From Anoxybacterium sp963668245 (GTDB lineage: Bacteria; Bacillota; Clostridia; Peptostreptococcales; Anaerovoracaceae), in the NCBI GenBank assembly GCA_963668245.2, contig OY764195.2, forward strand, positions 2,542,001-2,606,000: a DNA stretch of 64,000 nucleotides, written 5' to 3'. The number at the start of each line of letters is the position of its first letter. The stretch's first letter is position 1. Of the stretch, positions 18,618-26,414 are shown piece by piece. The notes under the pieces are model-generated. The model was not told the DNA's origin, searched no databases, and saw only the letters and a list, made by a program, of their open reading frames with translations. A program made the translations under genes and the position numbers.

Positions 18618-19730
18618 TTATTCACTAATAATAACATCCCAATACTGCTTTGACGAAATTGACCATGAAAAACGTTTAATATTTTCATAGCCATCTAACA
18701 CCATCGATTTTTTTCGGTTTTCATCATTAATTAATGACTCAAGATTCCGAGCTACTTCAGTATAATTCTCTGGATTAACCTTTAATGCAGCTTTTCCCAC
18801 CACTTCTGGTAGTGAACTCAAATCAGAACAAATAACTGGCACACCAAGTTGCATTGCTTCTATTGGAGGAAAGCCAAAACCTTCAATTAATGATAAAAAC
18901 AAAAAAACAGTAGCATTAGATATTAGTTGATGTAACTGATCATCTTTTTCAATATATTTGAAACAGGTAATCATTTTTTTTACATCTTCTGACAAGTTAT
19001 ATTCGTCCGTATTTTCAATACCGATTATATATAAGGGTAACGGTTTTTCAGAAACTTGAATATATTCAACATAACTATTAATAATTCCTTCTGCATTTTT
19101 ATGCGGCAAATGTGAAGTTACTGCAATAATGTAATTAAGATCAATTTTATCTCCATCATATGAAATCCTGTTGTACCCATTATTAATCACTGTAATTGAC
19201 GCTTTTTTTCTTTTAGTTATTCGTACTATATCGTCTCTAGAAGACTCTGAAATGGTAACTACTTTTTTACTTGACTTAATAGAATCTTTCAAGCGCCTCA
19301 TTATATATATGTTTTCGAATTTGTTAAAATAATTTGGAAAGTTCTCTTTATAATAAAAAGGAATCAAATCATGCACAATAATAATATCTTCAATTCCATG
19401 TGAAAGGGCAGAAAATCCTCGTGGAAAAATCACCTTATCTGCATGTAACATTTTGCAGTATTTTGTAACTAATAGTAATTCCCAAGCAACGCATACCAGC
19501 TTGTTTCTTGGATTATAATTAACAGTATAAAATTCAGTTCCTCGGATTGAAAAATCAGCTTTATTAAAGATATTTCCTAAAACTACAATTTTACAACCCT
19601 TTATGATTTCATTATCAGAACAATCCCGTTCCTCAACTAGAGCTCTCACCAAATTCAATGCTAAATTATATATACCAATACTTTTACCTTCCCCTTTAAT
19701 GAGTTTAAAGCAGTCAATAATTAATATCAT
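18618..19730 (-). CDS. GT4-family glycosyltransferase
   Basis: A 370-aa GT-B glycosyltransferase. The C-terminal nucleotide-sugar-binding region carries the canonical EX7E motif EGFGFPPIE followed by AMQLGVPVICSDLSSLPEVVG, as in GT4 enzymes of the mannosyl/glucosyl type. The acceptor-side half has VHDLIPFYYKENFP, also usual for this family. The ATG follows AAGGAG. It adds one residue of the repeat unit; donor unknown. It lies three bases downstream of the GT26 gene stop and is the first gene of the AT-rich core in transcription order. Confidence 0.88.
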   Translation of the reverse strand: MILIIDCFKLIKGEGKSIGIYNLALNLVRALVEERDCSDNEIIKGCKIVVLGNIFNKADFSIRGTEFYTVNYNPRNKLVCVAWELLLVTKYCKMLHADKVIFPRGFSALSHGIEDIIIVHDLIPFYYKENFPNYFNKFENIYIMRRLKDSIKSSKKVVTISESSRDDIVRITKRKKASITVINNGYNRISYDGDKIDLNYIIAVTSHLPHKNAEGIINSYVEYIQVSEKPLPLYIIGIENTDEYNLSEDVKKMITCFKYIEKDDQLHQLISNATVFLFLSLIEGFGFPPIEAMQLGVPVICSDLSSLPEVVGKAALKVNPENYTEVARNLESLINDENRKKSMVLDGYENIKRFSWSISSKQYWDVIISE

Positions 19731-19733
19731 GAT

Positions 19734-20525
19734 TTATATCTCCTTTTTATAGATTAATGATTGAAAGATATAAAAAATAAACTTTGTATTTGTTATCAAA
19801 TACCTCTTAAATAACCTCCTCGGATCTTGAATAAGACGATATAGCCATTCTAAGTTCCTCTTCTGCATCCACTCAGGAGCACGTTTTATGTTTCCTGCGA
19901 AATAATCAAATCCTGCACCAACACCAATCATTAATCCATCAAGCTTTCCTTGGTGTTCGGCCATCCAATTTTCTTGCTTTGGTGCACCCAATCCAATCCA
20001 TATAAAATCTGGCTGTAATTCATTGATTTGATTGATAATGTTTTCATCTTCTGCTCTAGTCAAAGGCCTAAATGGTGGGCTATATAAACCTACAATTTGT
20101 AGACCAGGATATTTTTTGTTCAGATTTTCGTCTAGCTTCTTGAGCGTCTCCTCTGTAGAACCATAAAAAAAATGTCGATATCCTTTTTCAGCAGAAATCC
20201 TAAATATTTCTTCCATCAATCCAGGTCCTGTAATACGCTGCATATTCCGATAGCCACGTTTTCTTCCAATTGAACTCAGCGGACCACCATCTGGTATTGC
20301 CATGACTCCACCATTTTGAATCATCCGATAATCTAAATTCTCATAAGCCGTAACTGTAGTATGTACATTTGCTACACAGATATAGTCCCCTTTGAGGCTC
20401 TCGATATTCTTATCCATGTACTTCAGAAGCCAATCCATATCAACAGCAGCAATCTCCACCCCCATAATTTCGCAAGTCGGAATTTTACTCTTATCCACTT
20501 TTCTCAAATATCCAATATCCAGCAT
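19734..20525 (-). CDS. GT26-family glycosyltransferase (WecG/TagA/CpsF)
   Basis: A 263-aa cytoplasmic, membrane-associated glycosyltransferase that usually adds the second sugar to an undecaprenyl-PP-linked monosaccharide (for example ManNAc by TagA/WecG). Family signatures are NVHTTVTAYEN, AIPDGGPLS, the central RHFFYGS and the C-terminal IWIGLGAPKQENWM, GVGAGFDYFAG and APEWMQKRNLEWLYRL. ATG 20525 is taken because AAGGA precedes it and it clears the stop of the priming transferase by 25 bases; an in-frame TTG at 20585 would overlap that gene. It probably acts directly after the priming transferase. Confidence 0.93.
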   Translation of the reverse strand: MLDIGYLRKVDKSKIPTCEIMGVEIAAVDMDWLLKYMDKNIESLKGDYICVANVHTTVTAYENLDYRMIQNGGVMAIPDGGPLSSIGRKRGYRNMQRITGPGLMEEIFRISAEKGYRHFFYGSTEETLKKLDENLNKKYPGLQIVGLYSPPFRPLTRAEDENIINQINELQPDFIWIGLGAPKQENWMAEHQGKLDGLMIGVGAGFDYFAGNIKRAPEWMQKRNLEWLYRLIQDPRRLFKRYLITNTKFIFYIFQSLIYKKEI

Positions 20526-20550
20526 AGAAAACAAATCCTTTTCCAACCCC

Positions 20551-21963
20551 TTACACCGATCCAACCCGGTGGACCACCACTCCAACGGTTCTAAAGATTA
20601 TCTTGAGATCTAATCCCAAAGTCCAATTTTTGATGTATTCGGTGTCCAGTGCTACAACTTCTTCAAAATTTGTAATATCACTTCTTCCGCTGACCTGCCA
20701 CATGCCAGTAAGTCCAGGCTTTGTAGCCAGTCTTTTTTTATGATGCAGCTCATATTTTTCATATTCATCTACTGTCGGTGGTCTGGTGCCTACAAGGGAC
20801 ATTTCGCCTTTTAAGATGTTGATAAACTGCGGCAATTCGTCGATGCTGCTTTTTCTCAAAAATCCCCCGATAGGGATAATCCTCGGGTCATTATCAATCT
20901 TAAACATCAGCCCCTGCATCTTGTTTTGACTCATCAGCTCTTTTTTTCGAGCTTCTGCATCCAGATACATGGTTCGGAACTTGTAGATGCGAAAGCGCCT
21001 TCCATTTCGTCCAATCCTCTCTTGGGAAAAAAGAATCGGTCCTGGCGACTGTAGATAGATCACTGGCGCAAAAATCACTCCTGCCATCAGCATAAGCATC
21101 AATCCTACCAAGGCGCCACAGATATCGATGGTTCTTTTAAAAAACAATTGTCGTAGGGTCGCAACCTTTACGCTGCTTGTAATGACCGTCGCTCCGCCCA
21201 TTTCCTGAACGGACCAGTTGGGTAGCTCTGCTGCCCCCCAGTCGATGCTGATATGCATGGTGATCCCCATCTGAGAGATAGCCCTCATGAGCTGATCGAG
21301 TTTTTCATCTTTGCGTGCAACATGGATAAAAACTTCATCTACAGTATTGATTTTAATATATTCAAGTGCCGTTTCTCTATTTGCCACAATGGGCGTGTCT
21401 TGTACCCATGCGTTGGTCATATCTTCATCCATCACCACAACACCACTGATGATGTACTTTTTATACTTCAAGACCTGCAGCTTATCCATGGTGCTCTCCA
21501 AGAGGTCTTTGTCTGTGATCACAAGCATGACCGAACGATGCTCCCCTTGGCTATAGGAATGAAGTAGGTATTGCTTTAAGAGGATACGTCCCATATAGAG
21601 AAAAACGCAGCTTAACTCTAAAAAGATCACAATCATAATACGGGAGTAGTCATCTGACTGCTTTGTGATAAACATGTAGAAAAGAAGAATCCCCATCAAG
21701 ATGAAAAGATATTTGATGACGGCTTTAAATTCTTTTAAAAATCCTCTTAAAAAGAAATTGATATATTCTTCTGTACAAAACACAATAAAAATATGGATGA
21801 CTGGAAGCATCAACGCAAATCCTTCGTATGCAGAGATTGTTTCTGGAAAACGATAACCAAATCGAAGCAAATACGCACAAAAAAATGCAAGCTCTAAGCC
21901 CAAGATATCTACCAGTATAAAATTTGCATATTTACCCCAGTTACTTTTCGCTTTGATGTACAT
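20551..21963 (-). CDS. Polyprenyl-phosphate sugar-1-phosphate transferase (WbaP/WcaJ type)
   Basis: A 470-aa initiating enzyme that moves a sugar-1-phosphate from a nucleotide sugar to undecaprenyl phosphate. Four N-terminal helices (about residues 10-120) are followed by a Rossmann-like region and then the catalytic PglC-like domain: FSQERIGRNGRRFRIYKFRTM, SIDELPQFINILKGEMSLVG with the Asp-Glu pair, TRPP, and PGLTGMWQVSGRS. The length is that of the large WcaJ class. The initiating sugar cannot be read from sequence. It follows the chain-length genes and starts the glycosyltransferase block. Confidence 0.95.
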   Translation of the reverse strand: MYIKAKSNWGKYANFILVDILGLELAFFCAYLLRFGYRFPETISAYEGFALMLPVIHIFIVFCTEEYINFFLRGFLKEFKAVIKYLFILMGILLFYMFITKQSDDYSRIMIVIFLELSCVFLYMGRILLKQYLLHSYSQGEHRSVMLVITDKDLLESTMDKLQVLKYKKYIISGVVVMDEDMTNAWVQDTPIVANRETALEYIKINTVDEVFIHVARKDEKLDQLMRAISQMGITMHISIDWGAAELPNWSVQEMGGATVITSSVKVATLRQLFFKRTIDICGALVGLMLMLMAGVIFAPVIYLQSPGPILFSQERIGRNGRRFRIYKFRTMYLDAEARKKELMSQNKMQGLMFKIDNDPRIIPIGGFLRKSSIDELPQFINILKGEMSLVGTRPPTVDEYEKYELHHKKRLATKPGLTGMWQVSGRSDITNFEEVVALDTEYIKNWTLGLDLKIIFRTVGVVVHRVGSV

Positions 21964-21992
21964 TGTCTCACCTGCTTCCTCATAGAATAAGG

Positions 21993-22715
21993 TTATTCTC
22001 CTTGAAAGGCTTTGATGGCTTTTTCCATCATGATTTTTCGATTTTCTTCTTTTACTTGCTTATATTCTTCTCTGTATTGTTTTATAATTGGTTCCGCATC
22101 GATTCCTTCTGCCTCCAGTTGCTCTTTCATCTTTCCAAGAACTGTTTCAAAGCTCTGATCGGTATTGTTCTCCATAATACTGACCATGGACAGGTATTCT
22201 GAAATTTTTTCTCCTTTGACGATAGGCGTATCCTCTCCATTTTCTTTAATGACTTCCCACTCAGCTTGTCCTTGTGCGATAAGATCATCCAACATACGCA
22301 GTGTTTCCTGCTTTTGTTCATTCATGATTTCGTTATAGCTTTGGATAAAGGCATCAACAATCTGTTCTTTGGTCACAACTATAGTTTGGCTCTGGGGCTC
22401 ATACAGTAAGCTCTTTTGCTCTTCTGAAGCCTTGATTTTTGACTTCACCACTGTTTCATCATCTGGTGCTGTGGTACTTTCCTCGGTTTCCGCTTCCATA
22501 GCAATTTGAAGAGTACTAGAATCAATCTCACTGATTTTTTCTATAGATTTTTCTGTTATCAGGTTGACTTCTTTTAGATTCTTTTGTGCATATTCATTTT
22601 TTGCATTAGAATTTGCACCGACCATCCAAAAAAAAGTCAATGTAATCAAAATAAATCCCAAAAGCAGTAAAAGGATAAACCATATGAAAAATGAATTTTT
22701 TTTACTGTTTTCCAT
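21993..22715 (-). CDS. Single-TM coiled-coil protein, second member of a locus-specific pair
   Basis: A 240-aa protein: a short basic N-terminus, one TM helix (about 10-32), then a charged, helix-rich extracytoplasmic part with an acidic linker and likely coiled coils. I do not recognise a named family. It is clearly homologous to the protein at 25604-26290: both have NEQK, D-x-LIAQ-x(2)-AEW, an AEGID segment, Y-x(3)-Y-x(3)-K-x-EN, and a similar length and topology. The start at 22715 uses the site TGGAAAGAAAC, and the paralogue has the equivalent TGGAAAAAAAC. It overlaps the preceding Wzz-like gene by 14 bases, which suggests coupling and partnership with that protein. Confidence 0.7.
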   Translation of the reverse strand: MENSKKNSFFIWFILLLLLGFILITLTFFWMVGANSNAKNEYAQKNLKEVNLITEKSIEKISEIDSSTLQIAMEAETEESTTAPDDETVVKSKIKASEEQKSLLYEPQSQTIVVTKEQIVDAFIQSYNEIMNEQKQETLRMLDDLIAQGQAEWEVIKENGEDTPIVKGEKISEYLSMVSIMENNTDQSFETVLGKMKEQLEAEGIDAEPIIKQYREEYKQVKEENRKIMMEKAIKAFQGE

Positions 22716-24054
22716 GTTTCTTTCCACCCATCCTTATTTTCGTAACGAAAGCATGGTTTGATTTTTGTAGTTCCATCCAAACAATTTTGATGACAAAATA
22801 CAGGGCTGCAAGGAGTATAAATACAAGCGCTGGATTTACGGTTTGATTCATTTGATAATGCAAAGGAGAAACCGATACTTTGTTTCCAATCGCCTGATCG
22901 TAGTATTCGTCTGCCATTTGTCTTGTAGTGTCTTTCAAAGTATCGATATGCTCAAGCACTTCTTTGGCTCCTTGTTCAATTTCAGATGTCATATCAGCAT
23001 ACGCTGCCCCAGACAAACTGCTGGTCATTAGCTTGTCGATGGCTTTTTGAATATCGTCCTTTTCATACCTTGCCGATATGGCATCGGCTTGTTTGTCCAC
23101 CAATCTTCCTACCAGGTCCCCATAAAACTGATTTTCCACTGGCGTCAATGGACTACTTTCATCTCCTGATGCAAAAATATAGTTGCTGCTATTGTCATAA
23201 ATACTAAGAATATCCGCTACTGTATATTGGGCATCCTGAAGCTTGCTTGCGGTGACCTGTGCTCTGCGAAGCATTGCTTCTTCGTATAAAATCCGACTTC
23301 CTTGATCCCTTGTAAGCTGGTAGTAATCCACCAAGCTCTGCATATTTTCCACGTCAGCAGCTTTGATCAGTACTGCTTGCTGCTCTAAATCCGCAAACGA
23401 AATCCCTGTGGTATTGGAGACGTATTGAGGCTCATTTTCACTATATATCCTCACATAACGAATCAATCCATCAATTTCTTGTCCTATCATCTTCATCATC
23501 TCAGGATAGTCCATCTGCAAAATATCCTCTTTTTCGTACGCCGGTTGGCTCAAAGAAGTGGAGAGATATTTATCCTTTAGCTGCGCTTTGTACGCAACAA
23601 ACACTTCCTCAAGCAAGGTTCTATCACTGATAAACGAGGGTACTCCCATATCCTTGATCCCAATCACAAAGCTTGTGGGATAAATAATCTGCTCCTTGAT
23701 GGGCTGTGTCTTTCCACTGATCTCTGTCAATGTCAACAAATCCTTTAATGCGTCTTTTCCTGCAACTGGTAAAATATATAATCTGGCTTTCAGCTCCGAA
23801 GCCGTAACGGTATCGGTAAGTCCCGCCTGATCAATGGCAGTCTGCAGCACTTCATCTCGTTTTAGCTCGTTGACATCAAAGCGTTCTCCTTGAGGATCCA
23901 ATCCTTTGCCTGCGCCCTCAAAAGAGATGACCATGCCTGCACTGATCTTCCCCACTTGTCCTGTGGTCAGCCATGGCAATCCATAAGAGATGGCCAATGT
24001 GAGGATGAGAAGAATCACAAGTACCTTAATGGCTTGTTTTTTATTTATTTTCAT
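22702..24054 (-). CDS. Wzz-like chain-length/polysaccharide co-polymerase protein (second copy)
   Basis: A 450-aa protein with a TM helix near each end (about 10-28 and 412-433) and a large helical extracytoplasmic domain, the topology of Wzz/PCP proteins that control glycan chain length. It is related to the neighbour at 24041-25540: the segment FDVNELKRDEVLQTAI matches YDVNEIKSTDILKKAL after TM1. It has no C-terminal tyrosine-kinase domain. The start ATG follows GGAGG and overlaps the previous gene by 14 bases. A structural partner role with the single-TM protein at 21993-22715 is inferred from coupling. Confidence 0.77.
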   Translation of the reverse strand: MKINKKQAIKVLVILLILTLAISYGLPWLTTGQVGKISAGMVISFEGAGKGLDPQGERFDVNELKRDEVLQTAIDQAGLTDTVTASELKARLYILPVAGKDALKDLLTLTEISGKTQPIKEQIIYPTSFVIGIKDMGVPSFISDRTLLEEVFVAYKAQLKDKYLSTSLSQPAYEKEDILQMDYPEMMKMIGQEIDGLIRYVRIYSENEPQYVSNTTGISFADLEQQAVLIKAADVENMQSLVDYYQLTRDQGSRILYEEAMLRRAQVTASKLQDAQYTVADILSIYDNSSNYIFASGDESSPLTPVENQFYGDLVGRLVDKQADAISARYEKDDIQKAIDKLMTSSLSGAAYADMTSEIEQGAKEVLEHIDTLKDTTRQMADEYYDQAIGNKVSVSPLHYQMNQTVNPALVFILLAALYFVIKIVWMELQKSNHAFVTKIRMGGKKHGKQ

Positions 24055-25540
24055 CTTCGTTCTCCTCCTTGATTGCCAAAATATCTTCCTTCATATAGGC
24101 TTGAAAGAGAACTGCCATCACGCCGATTACGAGTCCTAGCATCAATCCTACAGCCGCAATTTTCTGTAGGCTTGGACCCGTTTCTAAATCGTTATAGGAT
24201 TTTGCCGGCATCAATTGCTCTGCAAACTGCTGATAGGTGGATTGGTCTAGGTAATCCTGGGAGGTATCATTGATAATCCCTGTCCAGTACACCAGCTTAT
24301 CCTTTAAAAGTGCCATGTCCTCCGTCACTTGCTTTGCTTGGGTGCTATTGACGCTGTTTTGCGGTACTGTCGATTGAAACCGTAAGGCTTCTCCTCGGTA
24401 GTATGCAGCATCCTCTGATGCATTTGCAGATTTCACGCCTGCTTCTACATATTGATTGACCAACTGATTGTAATCATCATTTTCGCTGGTCAACGTAATC
24501 TGTTCCTGCCCAGCATTGCCAAGTACGATGGTTTGATCATTCTTTTTATATCCCAAAAGGGCTATCCGTATGGCAGCTGCTTCTTCTTTATACTTTGCAG
24601 ATTCTTTTTCCTTGTCTTCTGCCATCTGCTCATATAGTGCCACCACCTTAGCAGGGGATTTGGTCAAATAAAATGCACCGATTCTTGTCAAAATCCCTTC
24701 CATGTCTACCGTTCGAAGGGATGATAATGCACTGCTGATATCTGCAGGATTGACCCCTGTCACGGTAGAGGTTGAATCCGTATCAGGCAGATGAAATGTC
24801 ACAAAGCTTTCCATACGAGTGAGCTGATCATTTAAAATATTTGCTGCCTGAATATAGTCATAATCCTCTAAATCCAGATGAAAACTGTCTGCAAATACAT
24901 CTGCTAAGATGGTATCATCCCCATACGTATCGATAAGCTGCGCTTTATAGACGTGTATGATGCTATCCAGCAGTATTCTGCCACCTTCTAAGTCCAGTCC
25001 CAAATCGTCAGCCAAATTGAGCTTTACGATATATACGTTGGAATAGCCATTGAGTGATTCAAGAGTTTCCATTCTGATTTCGTCATCTTTCACATCTTCA
25101 AGCTCTTTTAACGTTTTTGCCACTGAATCCGGAACCACCGCTTCTAAGGTAATATTTTGTTTTAGGAGTTCAAGATTGACTTGCTTCGAACCGAAATCAT
25201 TGCTCTCTAGTGCTTTTTTCAATATGTCCGTTGATTTGATTTCATTGACATCATATTCTGCACCAGTAGGAGTTTGTCCCAATTCAATCCCTGAAAAATA
25301 TAGCTTAACAGCGGTCTGAACTGTCCCCTTGGTTCCAATATGTATCTGAGGCACCGCGATGGCACCAATCATGGTAATCAGAAAAATCACAGCGGTCACC
25401 AATGCGATGTTTTTCTTGCCTCGATAAAGTACTAAAAAAAGTTCCTTCAAAGAGATTTCATCCTCATAATAGGGTTCTTGATGCATCATGTCTTTGGACT
25501 CCATGATCTGCTTCTTCTGATAGGGAAATTTCCCAGCCAT
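24041..25540 (-). CDS. Wzz-like chain-length/polysaccharide co-polymerase protein (first copy)
   Basis: A 499-aa protein with a 40-residue cytoplasmic N-terminus containing EDEISLKELFLVLYRGKK, as in Wzz/CapA proteins, then TM1 (about 44-64), a long extracytoplasmic region and TM2 near 462-483. The N-terminal LKEL segment is characteristic of the Wzz Pfam family, so this is the more typical of the two copies. No bacterial tyrosine kinase (CpsD) or phosphatase (CpsB) is encoded nearby, which is unusual for a Gram-positive Wzy locus. The ATG follows AGGAGG. Confidence 0.85.
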   Translation of the reverse strand: MAGKFPYQKKQIMESKDMMHQEPYYEDEISLKELFLVLYRGKKNIALVTAVIFLITMIGAIAVPQIHIGTKGTVQTAVKLYFSGIELGQTPTGAEYDVNEIKSTDILKKALESNDFGSKQVNLELLKQNITLEAVVPDSVAKTLKELEDVKDDEIRMETLESLNGYSNVYIVKLNLADDLGLDLEGGRILLDSIIHVYKAQLIDTYGDDTILADVFADSFHLDLEDYDYIQAANILNDQLTRMESFVTFHLPDTDSTSTVTGVNPADISSALSSLRTVDMEGILTRIGAFYLTKSPAKVVALYEQMAEDKEKESAKYKEEAAAIRIALLGYKKNDQTIVLGNAGQEQITLTSENDDYNQLVNQYVEAGVKSANASEDAAYYRGEALRFQSTVPQNSVNSTQAKQVTEDMALLKDKLVYWTGIINDTSQDYLDQSTYQQFAEQLMPAKSYNDLETGPSLQKIAAVGLMLGLVIGVMAVLFQAYMKEDILAIKEENEDENK

Positions 25541-25603
25541 AGCTACCTCCTGCGATTATGTCTTTGCGATGTATTCCTATATCCATATGCTGCATTCTTA
25601 AAA

Positions 25604-26290
25604 TTAAAGGGCAGCCATTACTTTCGTCATCAATGCATCTTTATTCTCTTGTTTTATGGTTTCATACTGTGCTTGGTATTCTGCCACCAGACTAGCAGAG
25701 TCGATGCCTTCCGCTGCCAGCTGCGTCTCGATGGTATTGACAAGACCAGCAAAGTTCACATCCATCTGCTCTTCTAGCACATTTGACTTTGCCAGATACT
25801 CTGTAGCCAATCGGATTTTATTTTCTGTGGTTGCTTCACCTTTGCTTTGAAGTGCTGACCACTCTGCCTTTGCTTGGGCAATCAATGCATCTACCGATGC
25901 AAATGCGTTTTCTTTCTGTTCATTCAGCGCCTTACTATAGGCTACCGAAAGGGTCTGAAGAACTTGTTGCTTTCTTTCATCTTCGAGCTTTGCCAGTTCT
26001 TTGGCCACCGCTTGCTGTTCCGCTTCTGTGATGACACCCTTTGGCACTTCAGTACTGGTTTCTACTTGTAGCACCTCATCATCTTGTTCCAAGCCTGCAT
26101 CAGAAGTATCCACAGCTTCTAGCTCCTTAGACTGTTCTTTCACAAAGGTCTCGCCTTCTTCTTTCATCTGAGCTTCATACCGCTGTTTTGATTCTGAGTT
26201 TTGTCCTATGACGTAAAAAGCTGTTATCGCAGTAGTGATAACAAGGAGAATTACCAATATGAATATAGTGATGATTTTTTTCTTTTTCAT
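25604..26290 (-). CDS. Single-TM coiled-coil protein, first member of a locus-specific pair
   Basis: A 228-aa protein: lysine-rich start, one TM helix (about 7-27), and an Ala/Glu/Gln-rich, strongly helical extracytoplasmic part. It shares with the protein at 21993-22715 the segments NEQK, D-x-LIAQ-x(2)-AEW, AEGID and the YETIKQEN-type C-terminus. No enzymatic motif is visible. It precedes the first Wzz-like gene by 64 bases, so each Wzz-like gene has one such neighbour in a mirrored order. It may be a scaffold or periplasmic-side accessory of the co-polymerase; this is inference only. Confidence 0.7.
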   Translation of the reverse strand: MKKKKIITIFILVILLVITTAITAFYVIGQNSESKQRYEAQMKEEGETFVKEQSKELEAVDTSDAGLEQDDEVLQVETSTEVPKGVITEAEQQAVAKELAKLEDERKQQVLQTLSVAYSKALNEQKENAFASVDALIAQAKAEWSALQSKGEATTENKIRLATEYLAKSNVLEEQMDVNFAGLVNTIETQLAAEGIDSASLVAEYQAQYETIKQENKDALMTKVMAAL

Positions 26291-26327
26291 GTTTTTTTCC
26301 ATTTACGTTTTGATTCTTTTAGATGAT

Positions 26328-26357
26328 TACGAGGCGTGTTTGAAACCACGCCTCGTA
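26328..26357. other. Strong hairpin without a U-tract between the SLH gene and the Wzz genes
   Basis: TACGAGGCGTG (26328-26338) pairs perfectly with CACGCCTCGTA (26347-26357) around an 8-base loop. Read on the minus strand it follows the SLH stop by 57 bases and is followed by AATCATCTAAAAG, not by a run of T. It may be a weak or partial terminator or an mRNA-stabilising stem that lets some transcription continue into the polysaccharide genes. Confidence 0.55.
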
Positions 26358-26414
26358 CTAAATTTTCAAACTTTTATGTAGGGTAAGTACCATTTTATGG
26401 TCCAATATGAATTG

